A DNA stretch of 64,000 nucleotides from Sideroxyarcus emersonii. GTDB lineage: Bacteria > Pseudomonadota > Gammaproteobacteria > Burkholderiales > Gallionellaceae. Both the position numbers and the translations under genes were made by a program. The notes under the pieces are model-generated. The model saw only the letters and a program-made list of their open reading frames with translations. It searched no databases and had not been told where the DNA came from. The stretch spans positions 1,115,001-1,179,000 of the forward strand of contig NZ_AP023423.1 of NCBI RefSeq assembly GCF_021654335.1, given 5' to 3'. This document shows, in pieces, positions 27,951-35,653 of the stretch (its first letter is position 1; each line of letters opens with the position of its first letter).

Positions 27951-28499
27951 TCAGAACTGCGGCTTGTCCGAGGATTTTTCGTAATTGGCAACGCCTGCCA
28001 TGATCTCTTTGCGGGCTTCTTCCACATCACCCCAGCCGCCGATCTTCACCCATTTGTTGGGTTCGAGGTCCTTGTAGTGGGCGAAGAAGTGCTCGATCTG
28101 CTTCAGCACGATCTCTGGCAGTTCGGTATGGCTCTTCAGGCCACGATACAGGGTGGAGAGCTTGTCCACCGGCACCGCCAACACCTTGGCGTCGAAACCG
28201 GATTCGTCTTCCATCTTCAGCACGCACAGCGGGCGGCAACGTACCACGACTCCGCTGTTCAGCGGCACCGGGGTGATGACCAGCACGTCGACGGGGTCGC
28301 CGTCGTCGGACAGCGTATGCGGGATGTAACCGTAGTTGCAGGGGTAGTGCATCGCCGTATTCATGAAGCGATCCACGAAAATCGCACCGGATTCCTTGTC
28401 CACTTCATATTTCACTGGCTCGCCATGCATCGGGATCTCGATGATGACGTTGAAATCGTTGGGAAGATCCTTGCCGGAGGGGACTTTGTTCAAACTCAT
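27951..28499 (-). CDS. ppa: Soluble inorganic pyrophosphatase (family I)
   Basis: Hydrolyses PPi to phosphate (EC 3.6.1.1). The 182-aa protein is typical of the hexameric bacterial family I enzyme: [17 protein letters not shown], the NYGYIPHTL segment and the signature DDGDPVDVL with Mg ligands. It coexists with a membrane H+-pyrophosphatase and a PPi-dependent phosphofructokinase at 35.6-39 kb, so cytosolic PPi must be shared among three enzymes. folD follows after 17 bp. Confidence 0.96.
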   Translation of the reverse strand: MSLNKVPSGKDLPNDFNVIIEIPMHGEPVKYEVDKESGAIFVDRFMNTAMHYPCNYGYIPHTLSDDGDPVDVLVITPVPLNSGVVVRCRPLCVLKMEDESGFDAKVLAVPVDKLSTLYRGLKSHTELPEIVLKQIEHFFAHYKDLEPNKWVKIGGWGDVEEARKEIMAGVANYEKSSDKPQF

Positions 28500-28602
28500 G
28501 GTGCGACGCCTTTACGTGAAAATTGAAAGGCGCGAATTGTATCACCGAGTGACCGTCTGCCAAAGACCGCCACCCGGTGCCAATACTGGTCAACAGCCCC
28601 GA

Positions 28603-29670
28603 TCAGTAGTCGGTATAGCCCTTCTCGCCCGGTGTGTAGAAAGTGGCTGCGTCCGGCGCAGTCAATGCGGTCCCGTTCTGCAGTTTCTGCACCAGATCTG
28701 GATTAGCGATGAAGGGGCGGCCGAAGGCCACCAGGTCGCCACGCTGCGCATCAAGGTCGGCATGGGCGCGCGCCGCATCGTAGCCGCCGGACAGGATGTA
28801 CTTGCCCGTGAAGTTGGCGCGGATCTTGGCCTTCAATTCCGGGCTGACTTCCGGTGCGCCCATCGAGCTGTGATCGACGACGTGGATGTACGCCAGGCCG
28901 AGCTTGTTCAATTCCTCGACCAGCCGCAGATACATCGCATCCATCTTGAGGTCGGAAACAGTGCCGTTGAACGCGCCATAAGGCGAGATGCGCATGCCGA
29001 TGCGGTCGGCGCCGATCACGGCGACAGAGGCTTTGGCCACTTCCACGGCGAAGCGGATGCGGTTTTCGACGCTGCCGCCCCATTGGTCGGTGCGCTGATT
29101 GGTGGCGGTGTTGAAGAACTGGTCGATCAGGTAGCCGTTCGCGCCGTGCAGCTCGACGCCGTCGAAGCCCGCTTCGATCGCACGTTTCGACGCATTTGCA
29201 TATTCGGCGATAGTGGAGAGGATCTCCGCTTCGTTCATTGCTGCGGGTACCGGATGCGGCTGCATGCCGCTGCTGTCGGTCCACATCTCGCCCGGGGCCG
29301 CAACGGCGGAAGGCGCCAGGATCCTGCTGCCAGCGGCCATGTTGGCCGGATGGCTGACGCGGCCGGTGTGCATCAACTGGATGAAAATCTTGCCGCCCCT
29401 GGCATGTACGGCATCGTTGACCTGTTTCCATCCCTTTACCTGCTCATCGCTGAATATGCCGGGAATGCGTGCGTAGCCGAGCCCGTTGGGGGAGGGGGAT
29501 GTACCTTCGGTGATGATCAGGCCGGCAGTTGCACGGTCTGCGTAATATTTTTCCATCAGCGCGTTCGGCACATTGTCGATGGCGCGAGAGCGCGTCATCG
29601 GGGCCATCACGATACGGTTCTTCAACTGCAGTTTGCCCAGGGTGACAGGGGTGAACAGGATATTGCTCAT
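28603..29670 (-). CDS. Old Yellow Enzyme family alkene reductase
   Basis: FMN-dependent NAD(P)H oxidoreductase of the Old Yellow Enzyme family (NemA-like), which reduces activated C=C bonds and N-ethylmaleimide-type electrophiles. The 355-aa product begins MSNILFTPVTLGKLQLKNRIVMAPMTRSRA and shows the barrel motifs FIQLMHTGR, FDGVELHGANGYLIDQF and the C-terminal VAFGRPFIANPDL. The start is the ATG at 29670 with AAGGAG seven bases ahead; the frame is open nine codons further. It follows two yceI genes and pirin, a set reminiscent of oxidative or electrophile stress. Confidence 0.92.
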   Translation of the reverse strand: MSNILFTPVTLGKLQLKNRIVMAPMTRSRAIDNVPNALMEKYYADRATAGLIITEGTSPSPNGLGYARIPGIFSDEQVKGWKQVNDAVHARGGKIFIQLMHTGRVSHPANMAAGSRILAPSAVAAPGEMWTDSSGMQPHPVPAAMNEAEILSTIAEYANASKRAIEAGFDGVELHGANGYLIDQFFNTATNQRTDQWGGSVENRIRFAVEVAKASVAVIGADRIGMRISPYGAFNGTVSDLKMDAMYLRLVEELNKLGLAYIHVVDHSSMGAPEVSPELKAKIRANFTGKYILSGGYDAARAHADLDAQRGDLVAFGRPFIANPDLVQKLQNGTALTAPDAATFYTPGEKGYTDY

Positions 29671-29696
29671 GTCGTGCTCCTTGCTGACTTCGGACA

Positions 29697-29725
29697 TATC
29701 TCCCCCTCGGCGGGAGGGGGAGATA
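29697..29725 (-). terminator. Strong hairpin between yceI and the OYE gene
   Basis: A perfect 12-bp inverted repeat (arms 29697-29708 and 29714-29725, core CTCCCCCTC/GAGGGGGAG) with a five-base loop, immediately after the yceI stop at 29731. No U tract follows on the minus strand, so it may act as an mRNA-stabilising or attenuating hairpin within the cluster rather than a full terminator. Confidence 0.55.
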
Positions 29726-29730
29726 ACGGA

Positions 29731-30297
29731 TTATTGCTTGATGGATTCGACCGGGATCGACAGGGTGACATCGTCGCCCACGTATGGCACATATTTGGCC
29801 ATATTGAATTCAGAGCGCTTGACCTGTGCGGTGACGTTGGCGCCGCAAGCGTCCTTCTTGGCCATCGGGTGCGGCATGCACATCATCGAGGTCACGGTGA
29901 GCGTCACTGGTTTGGTGATGCCCTTGATGGTCAGGTTGCCGTCTACTGCGGCTACCTTGTCACCGTCGAACTTGACCTTGGTCGATTTGAAGGTGATCGT
30001 CGGATACTTCGCCGTATCGAAGAAATCTTCTCCCTGGATGTGTTCGTTGAACAGGGCGTAACCGGTATCCACCGACTTCGCATCGATCTCGACGTCCACT
30101 GCGCCAGTCTTGGCTGCGCGGTCAAGCGTGATCGTTCCCTTCACAGTATCGAAACGGCTGACCTGGTTGGAGTAGCCGAAGTGGCTGTACTCGAAACGCG
30201 GCTTGGTATGGTTGGTGTCGATGACATAGGTTTCAGACGCGGCATAAGCGACCGAAGACATCGAAGCGGCCAGGGCCAGGGCGACTAATTTATTCAT
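29731..30297 (-). CDS. YceI family periplasmic protein (1)
   Basis: 188-aa exported lipocalin-like protein. A signal peptide (MNKLVALALAASMSSVAYA) is followed by the YceI barrel: YVIDTNHTKPRFEYSHFGYS, the central GEDFFDTAKYPTITFKSTKV and the end LSIPVESIKQ. Characterised YceI relatives bind polyprenoid lipids in the periplasm. It contains two cysteines (MMCMPH and DACGAN) that could pair. AGGAG precedes the ATG. A second yceI paralogue lies 30 bp upstream. Confidence 0.93.
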   Translation of the reverse strand: MNKLVALALAASMSSVAYAASETYVIDTNHTKPRFEYSHFGYSNQVSRFDTVKGTITLDRAAKTGAVDVEIDAKSVDTGYALFNEHIQGEDFFDTAKYPTITFKSTKVKFDGDKVAAVDGNLTIKGITKPVTLTVTSMMCMPHPMAKKDACGANVTAQVKRSEFNMAKYVPYVGDDVTLSIPVESIKQ

Positions 30298-30327
30298 GGT
30301 GTTCTCCTGTGGTTGATGAAGTTAAAG

Positions 30328-30906
30328 CTACTTGTGACTGGGTGCTGCATTCACTACAACGTGAAACTTGATCTGGATCTCGTTCGCGACCGAGCTGACA
30401 TCGGTCCATTCGCCTTCACCTATCATGTAGTCGAGTCGCTTGATGGTGAAGGCGCCATCGAACGAGCCATGCGTTCCATTGGCCTGGAAGGTGACAGGCG
30501 TGGTGACATCCAGCGTCCTGCCCTTGATGCTGAGCTTGCCGGTTGCCTGATAGCGGTTGCCGCCCAGCGCCTTGAGGTCGGTGGAAACGAAACTGGCGGT
30601 GGGGTAATCCTTGGCGTTGAACCATTTTTTGCCGACCACTTCTTCGTTGCCTTCGGCCGAGCCGGTATCGATGCTGGAAACGTTGATGTCGATGCGCGCC
30701 TGAGCTTTGGCCAGCTTGGCAGGATCGAAGTAGATCTGGGCCGAGAACTGGTTGAACTTGCCTTCCAGCGGCACGCCCATTTGCGTGAAGCCGAACGTCA
30801 CGGCGCTTTCGCTCGGCTGCACCTGCCTGAACTCGGCCGCACCGGCCGGGCTGGTCAGCAGTATCAGGGCGGCAACGCTGCCAATGTACTTGATTGCGGT
30901 ATTCAT
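30328..30906 (-). CDS. YceI family periplasmic protein (2)
   Basis: 192-aa exported YceI paralogue. Signal peptide MNTAIKYIGSVAALILLTSPAGA, then the barrel with ESAVTFGFTQMGVPLEGKFNQF, the motif GKKWFNAKDYPTASFVST and the end IQIKFHVVV. The start is set at ATG 30906, with AAGGAG ahead; a very long open frame continuing upstream on this strand is not coding because it overlaps pirin out of frame. Two diverged yceI copies in tandem suggest paired binding partners for different lipids or quinones. Confidence 0.93.
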   Translation of the reverse strand: MNTAIKYIGSVAALILLTSPAGAAEFRQVQPSESAVTFGFTQMGVPLEGKFNQFSAQIYFDPAKLAKAQARIDINVSSIDTGSAEGNEEVVGKKWFNAKDYPTASFVSTDLKALGGNRYQATGKLSIKGRTLDVTTPVTFQANGTHGSFDGAFTIKRLDYMIGEGEWTDVSSVANEIQIKFHVVVNAAPSHK

Positions 30907-30989
30907 TTTTCTCCTTGCTGAATGCGTTCGTATTCGACCTGTGCCAGATGACGCCATGATGAATGCCGGGTTCTGTGGCATCGCGAGCG

Positions 30990-31856
30990 TCAGGCGAGGC
31001 GGCCTGAACGATAATCGTCCAGCGCTTCGTGTATCTGCTGTTGGGTGTTCATCACGAACGGTCCGTACTGCACGATGGGTTCCTTGAGCGGTTTGCCTGC
31101 GACCAGGATCAGGCGCGCGTCTTCCGCTGCGGCAAGCATGATGCCGTCGGCCCCCGGGGTGTTGCCCAGTATGCCCATGCGCTGCGCTCCCACTGGCATG
31201 CCGCCGGCTTGCACCGTGCCGCGGTAGACATAGATGAACGCGTTGTGCGTTTCGGGCACCGCGGTCGAGAACGAACTGCCTGCCGGCAGGTGGATATCGA
31301 GATACAGCGGTTCGGTCGTTTCGCGCGTGACGGCCCCGGCCACGCCGTTGCTGTGTCCGGCGATCACGCGTACGGTGACATTGTCGGCCGTGGTGTATTC
31401 CGGGATGTCCTCGCTGGCGAAATCCTTGTACCAGGGCGCGCTCATTTTTTGTTGTGCCGGGAGGTTCAGCCAGAGCTGGAAACCTTCCATCACTCCGTCT
31501 TTTTGTTCCGGAATCTCCGAATGGATCACGCCGCGTCCCGCGGTCATCCATTGCACGCCGCCATTGCCCAGCAGGCCCTCGTGTCCGGCGCTGTCGCGAT
31601 GACGCATGCGCCCGGCAAGCATGTAGGTCACTGTTTCGAAACCGCGATGGGGATGATCGGGAAATCCGGCGATGTAATCGTCCGGATCGTCGCTGCCGAA
31701 CGCATCGAGCATCAGGAACGGGTCGAGCCGGTGTTGCAATTTGCCGGTCAGCACGCGGGTCAGCTTGACGCCGGCACCGTCCGAAGTGGCGATGCCCTCG
31801 ACCAGGCGTTCTATGGTGCGCGATTGCCGCAATTTTGTCTGGGTGGCGATATTCAT
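30990..31856 (-). CDS. Pirin family protein
   Basis: 288-aa bicupin. The N-terminal cupin has the metal-site signature FPDHPHRGFETVTYML with the His ligands and HSEIPEQ carrying a further His and Glu. The C-terminal half contains ETHNAFIYVYRGTV. Bacterial pirins include quercetin dioxygenases (YhhW) and redox-responsive cofactors. An AAGGAG site precedes the ATG. Divergent from a LysR-type gene, a usual regulator-target arrangement. Confidence 0.94.
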   Translation of the reverse strand: MNIATQTKLRQSRTIERLVEGIATSDGAGVKLTRVLTGKLQHRLDPFLMLDAFGSDDPDDYIAGFPDHPHRGFETVTYMLAGRMRHRDSAGHEGLLGNGGVQWMTAGRGVIHSEIPEQKDGVMEGFQLWLNLPAQQKMSAPWYKDFASEDIPEYTTADNVTVRVIAGHSNGVAGAVTRETTEPLYLDIHLPAGSSFSTAVPETHNAFIYVYRGTVQAGGMPVGAQRMGILGNTPGADGIMLAAAEDARLILVAGKPLKEPIVQYGPFVMNTQQQIHEALDDYRSGRLA

Positions 31857-31898
31857 GGCAACTCTCCTTGGTGGAGTAAAGTGCTTGCATATTATGCG

Positions 31899-31932
31899 TC
31901 CCGAAAAGATAGATAAAGCCGCTAATTCGGGA
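31899..31932. promoter_or_regulatory. Inverted repeat in pirin-lysR intergenic region
   Basis: TCCCGAA (31899-31905) and TTCGGGA (31926-31932) form a perfect 7-bp inverted repeat with a 20-bp spacer in the 91-bp divergent intergenic region. A third GGGA/TCCC pair overlaps the lysR side. The position fits an operator for the LysR-type protein. Binding is inferred, not shown. Confidence 0.4.
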
Positions 31933-31947
31933 TAGACTGTCCCATAA

Positions 31948-32853
31948 ATGGAACAAAAAAATATCTCTGCCGATGATTACATCCTGTTTGTCGCTGTCGC
32001 CGACCAGGAAAGTCTGGTGCGGGCCGCCGAGCAGCTCGGCATGCCCAAGGCCACGGTTTCGCGCCGTTTGACCAACCTGGAAACCGCGCTGGGGCAGCGC
32101 TTGTTGCTGCGCACGACGCGCCGGCTGACGCTCACCGAGTTCGGACAGGAGTTCCTCGATCACTGCCGCCGTGTGGCCGAGGAGGTGGCGACCACGCAGG
32201 ATTTCGTCCGCAGCCAGGATGTGCAGCCGCATGGTCGTCTGCGGGTCTCCATGCCGGAAGATTATGCCAAGCACAATCTGTCGCGCGCGCTGGCCACTTT
32301 CATCGAAGCCTACCCGGAGATCCAGCTCGATCTCGATCTGAGTTCGCGCCGGGTCGACCTGATCGGAGAACGGTTCGATCTCGCCATCCGCATGGGCAGC
32401 CTGGAAAACGATTCCACGCTGGTCGCCCGCAAGATAGACGAGCAGCACTTCGGCCTGTATGCCAGTCCCATCTACCTGAGCCTGCATCCCGCGCCGAAAC
32501 ACCCGGATGAGTTGCTGCAGCACGTTGCGGTCCGGTTGCTTTCCGATCACGGCGATTCCGTTCCGTGGAAGCTGTCACGCGGCAAGGCGATCTGGGAGGG
32601 GGTTCCTTCCGGGCGGCTGGCGTTGAATTCCATCGGCCTCATCCAGCAGGTGTTGCTGGACGGCGCCGGGATCGGCGCCTTGCCCGACCGGTTCGCGCAG
32701 GAGGATGTACGCATGAAACGGCTGGTGCGCGTGTTGCCGGAATGGTGTCTGCCTTCCGTGCCGGCATGGGCGGTGATGCCGATGCGCCGCTACCTGCCGG
32801 CCAAGACGCGAGCTTTTCTCGATCATCTCGATCGCTTCATGGAAAAGGGATAG
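31948..32853 (+). CDS. LysR-type transcriptional regulator
   Basis: 301-aa regulator. The N-terminal winged helix-turn-helix (about residues 8-65) reads ILFVAVADQESLVRAAEQLGMPKATVSRRLTNLE, then GQRLLLRTTRRLTLTEFGQEFL. The effector domain has the typical GRLRVSMPEDYA entry and IRMGSLENDSTLVARKI of the CrgA/AaeR-like subgroup. Divergent from pirin, and therefore probably the regulator of the pirin-yceI-OYE group. No ribosome site is obvious before the ATG. Confidence 0.93.
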   Translation: MEQKNISADDYILFVAVADQESLVRAAEQLGMPKATVSRRLTNLETALGQRLLLRTTRRLTLTEFGQEFLDHCRRVAEEVATTQDFVRSQDVQPHGRLRVSMPEDYAKHNLSRALATFIEAYPEIQLDLDLSSRRVDLIGERFDLAIRMGSLENDSTLVARKIDEQHFGLYASPIYLSLHPAPKHPDELLQHVAVRLLSDHGDSVPWKLSRGKAIWEGVPSGRLALNSIGLIQQVLLDGAGIGALPDRFAQEDVRMKRLVRVLPEWCLPSVPAWAVMPMRRYLPAKTRAFLDHLDRFMEKG

Positions 32854-32955
32854 GCCGCTGCGGCCGATCGGCAGCTTGATGAAAAACCATGTCGAAAAAG
32901 CGGCTACAATGCTCGACTGATTGCACCGACAATGCGCACGATAGGGAGTGATATT

Positions 32956-34059
32956 TTGGTAAACATTCGGAAAGGCCTGCTGGCTGTTCTTTTCTTGCTC
33001 TGTACACCGGCATTGGCCGAGGTGGCGAAGGATCCCTTCCAGGAAATCGCCGCCAAATATCTGGCAGCCGATCCCAAGCCGGTGCTGTCGGAAGAGGCGC
33101 ACAAGTACAAGGTGCAGGCGGAATTCGCCGTGCAGGAGAAGCGTAACGACAAGGCAATCGAACTGTACGGCAAGGCGCTGGAGATTGCCCCGTGGTGGCC
33201 GGAAGGGCATTACCAGTTGGCGCTGGTGCTGGGAGAAACGAAGAAATATCGCGATGCGATGCGCGAAATGAAGCGTTATTTGCTGCTTGCGCCAGCCGCC
33301 CCCGAAGCGCGTGCGGCGCAGGACAAGATATACCAGTGGGAGAGCGTGGCAGAACCCGAAGCGGGCAGGACATTCAAGGATTGTCCGGAATGCCCTGAGA
33401 TGGTGGAGCTGCCGGCGGGCAGCTTCGACATGGGCTCGAACAATGGCGAGGCCGACGAGAAACCGGTGCATCCCGTCGCCATCGCGCAGCCTTTCGCCAT
33501 CGGCAAGACCGAGGTCACCCAGGCGCAATGGCGCGCGATCATGGGCAACGATCCCAGTTATTTCTCGACTTGCGGCGATACCTGCCCGGTGGAGCAGGTC
33601 AGCTGGGATGACGCCCAGGCGTTCATCCAGAAACTCAATGCCAGGACCGGCAAGCAATACCGGTTACCGACCGAGGCTGAATGGGAATATGCCTGTCGCG
33701 CGGGCAAGCAGCAGGAATATTGCGGCAGCGACAGCGGGGACAGCGTGTCGTGGAACAGTTTCAACAGCGGCAGCTTCTTCTTCAACACACCGCATCCGGT
33801 GGCGACCAAGCAGGCCAATGCCTTTGGCCTGTTCGACATGAGCGGCAACGTGTGGGAGTGGGTCGAGGACAACTACCATGACGATTACAACGGCGCCCCG
33901 GCCGATGGCAGTGCATGGATGGGCGGTTCGATGCATGTGCTGCGCGGCGGCTCCTGGGGATATGACCAGAAATTCGGGCGAGCGGCATCCCGCTCCAAGT
34001 TCGGCTCCACCTATCGTTACTACAGTTACGGATTCCGCCTGGCGCGTACGCTGCCGTAA
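32956..34059 (+). CDS. Exported TPR and formylglycine-generating-enzyme-fold protein
   Basis: About 367 aa. A signal peptide (VNIRKGLLAVLFLLCTPALA) precedes a short TPR-like region (residues 50-110, KRNDKAIELYGKALEIAPWWPEGHYQLALVL). The C-terminal FGE-sulfatase/SUMF1 domain (about 125-367) has MVELPAGSFDMGSNNGEADEKPVHPV, KTEVTQAQWRAIMG, RLPTEAEWEYACRAG, GLFDMSGNVWEWVED and LRGGSWGY. I chose the TTG at 32956, which has AGGGAG eight bases ahead; an in-frame ATG at 32932 lacks a ribosome site. Such domains often bind ligands rather than oxidise sulfatases; the role is unknown. Confidence 0.85.
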   Translation: MVNIRKGLLAVLFLLCTPALAEVAKDPFQEIAAKYLAADPKPVLSEEAHKYKVQAEFAVQEKRNDKAIELYGKALEIAPWWPEGHYQLALVLGETKKYRDAMREMKRYLLLAPAAPEARAAQDKIYQWESVAEPEAGRTFKDCPECPEMVELPAGSFDMGSNNGEADEKPVHPVAIAQPFAIGKTEVTQAQWRAIMGNDPSYFSTCGDTCPVEQVSWDDAQAFIQKLNARTGKQYRLPTEAEWEYACRAGKQQEYCGSDSGDSVSWNSFNSGSFFFNTPHPVATKQANAFGLFDMSGNVWEWVEDNYHDDYNGAPADGSAWMGGSMHVLRGGSWGYDQKFGRAASRSKFGSTYRYYSYGFRLARTLP

Positions 34060-34183
34060 TCGATCCGCGATCGATGCGATAAGTTATGACAGCGCAGGGC
34101 GGATACCGGGGCGGGCTGGACATGCCGCCAAGGCGCCCTGAGCGGGCGACAGGATTCGACAATTCAAGGGGAAGGAGTACCCA

Positions 34184-34372
34184 ATGTTCAAGCTACCCGC
34201 CGTGATCGTCTACATGATCATTGCTTTCAACATCACCGCATTCACCGTGCTGCTGCAACTGGACATGCTGATCATCAAGTCGGTCATTTTCAAGATCATC
34301 GCCTGGGCCTTCACCATCGGCGCCTGGGCGCTGGCGTATGTCAACCGGGATAAGGTGTGGGAAATGTTCTGA
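34184..34372 (+). CDS. Small membrane protein (62 aa)
   Basis: 62-aa protein with two hydrophobic stretches (about 6-25 and 33-50: VIVYMIIAFNITAFTVLLQL and VIFKIIAWAFTIGAWALAYV) and a short charged tail NRDKVWEMF. A good AAGGAG ribosome site precedes the ATG. The family is not recognised. It follows the TPR/FGE gene by 125 bp and ends before a bidirectional terminator. Confidence 0.72.
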   Translation: MFKLPAVIVYMIIAFNITAFTVLLQLDMLIIKSVIFKIIAWAFTIGAWALAYVNRDKVWEMF

Positions 34373-34424
34373 CCTGCTGATACCGCTTCGAAGGGGGGCG
34401 TGTTGCAAAAGCAAACAGCAAATA

Positions 34425-34450
34425 AAAAAGCCGACTTGCGTCGGCTTTTT
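34425..34450. terminator. Bidirectional intrinsic terminator
   Basis: Hairpin with stem AAAAAGCCGAC/GTCGGCTTTTT and a TTGC loop, with A-rich and T-rich flanks so that it can serve both the small membrane protein (plus) and the convergent cytochrome c gene (minus). Confidence 0.88.
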
Positions 34451-34467
34451 CGTATACAGCTACTGAC

Positions 34468-34821
34468 TTACTTGGCCAAGCCCAGAACGAATTCAACCAG
34501 TTCCTTGATCTGGTCTTGCTTCTTGCCAGCTGGATCGTTAGGAACCATGGCTGCGGAGCCCCAGTTGCCGGAACCACCTTGGGAAACCTTCATCATCAGG
34601 CCTTCAACCAGGGGATATTCCTTGCCCTTGAAAGTGTAGCTCTTGGCGCCTTTGTATTTCTTGGCAACATCCATCCAGGCCGGGCCAACCACTTTGTGGT
34701 CGATCGCGTGGCAAGCAACGCAGTTGTTCTTTTTGGCCAGTTCCGGCATTTCTGCGGCCATTGCGCTGCCAGCAACCATCAGCCCTGCTGCAACTGTCAT
34801 GCTTACGAGAATAGACTTCAT
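34468..34821 (-). CDS. Periplasmic cytochrome c551/c8-type
   Basis: 117-aa class I cytochrome. Signal peptide MKSILVSMTVAAGLMVAGSAMA, haem site CVACH about residue 34, and the motif KVVGPAWMDVAKKYKG that follows the haem in c8/c551 proteins. The sixth-ligand Met is probably in AAMVPN. It is a soluble electron carrier of the kind that donates electrons to terminal oxidases or nitrite reductases. A terminator lies 18 bp after the stop; the long AT-rich region upstream probably carries its promoter. Confidence 0.92.
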   Translation of the reverse strand: MKSILVSMTVAAGLMVAGSAMAAEMPELAKKNNCVACHAIDHKVVGPAWMDVAKKYKGAKSYTFKGKEYPLVEGLMMKVSQGGSGNWGSAAMVPNDPAGKKQDQIKELVEFVLGLAK

Positions 34822-35304
34822 GTGTTTCCCCCTTGTAGAGTTAGTGAATAATAAATGTGAAAATTACGTATCTTATCTGTCCGCCCATTCATACGAATAA
34901 GGAGGCGTGATCGCGTTTCAGGACAGCTCGATACTCCATATCCTAGCAATGATTAAGTTAATAATTCGTTAATAAAGCATTAAATATGGGTTAATTTGCG
35001 TTTGCTGCAACAGCCTTGTGAGCCGAAGATTCAAGTCAGGTAAAAATTGCGCCAGTGCTGACTCACGATGATGGCAAGAACGATCTGACGGCCGCCTGGA
35101 AGGAGGGCCCCCGCGCTGTCATAAGCCTGGCACAGCGGGCTCACAACCGTTCATCCTCGATGGGCAAACCGCCCATCTCCTTTTGTACCGACAAATCGCC
35201 CGCATCCCGAACGACGCACGGTCTTGGGTCGGAGAGTTGATCTTTGATAGCGTGGAATTCCGCCAGTGGTAATGCTTGGCATTATTGAATGGAAGGAAGA
35301 GATC
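34822..35304. other. AT-rich intergenic region upstream of the cytochrome c551 gene
   Basis: About 480 bp with no convincing gene. The part at 34945-35000 is very AT-rich, with repeated TTAAT motifs, and probably holds the promoter of the minus-strand cytochrome gene. The remainder is GC-balanced, with short frames lacking ribosome sites. No RNA family is recognised. Confidence 0.5.
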
Positions 35305-35511
35305 ATGGGCAAATTGGACAGGATCGAAAACGATTGGGAACAGCTTTTCATGCAGTACAAGAATCCGAGCGGGGATGCCGTGATATGCATGGTGCACAAG
35401 TCATCCAGGAAACGCCTCTACTATGACGTCAAGTCAAACCGCTTCCTGTCCAGGCGCGAAGCGCAGAAATACACCATAGACCTGACAGGCCAGTTTCTGG
35501 TTCTTCGCTGA
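35305..35511 (+). CDS. Small hypothetical protein (68 aa)
   Basis: 68-aa protein, MGKLDRIENDWEQLFMQYKN onward, with a short basic middle (HKSSRKRLYYDVKSNRFLSRREAQ). Not recognised. The frame is open further upstream, but the GGAAGGAAGAG site lies directly before ATG 35305, giving this start. No membrane segment. It is isolated between an intergenic region and the hppA terminator. Confidence 0.6.
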   Translation: MGKLDRIENDWEQLFMQYKNPSGDAVICMVHKSSRKRLYYDVKSNRFLSRREAQKYTIDLTGQFLVLR

Positions 35512-35600
35512 TCGGACTGCTGTCGCCGGTGTCGAACTGAAGATGGCTGACGCCATGCCTGCGCATCTTGTATCCAGCTCGCATTAATCGTCCGTGCAAC

Positions 35601-35630
35601 AAAAATGGCCGGCGGCTGCCGGCCATTTGC
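35601..35630 (-). terminator. Intrinsic terminator of hppA
   Basis: Stem AAATGGCCGGC/GCCGGCCATTT (35603-35613 and 35618-35628) with a four-base loop. On the minus strand it is followed by TTTTTG and lies about 25 bases after the hppA stop. Confidence 0.82.
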
Positions 35631-35653
35631 TGGGCGCTGGGGCCAGGTTGCGT

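Noticed and set aside
30328..32550. A 740-codon open frame on the minus strand
   Set aside because: Only its last 192 codons are real (second YceI protein from ATG 30906). The rest overlaps pirin and lysR out of frame.
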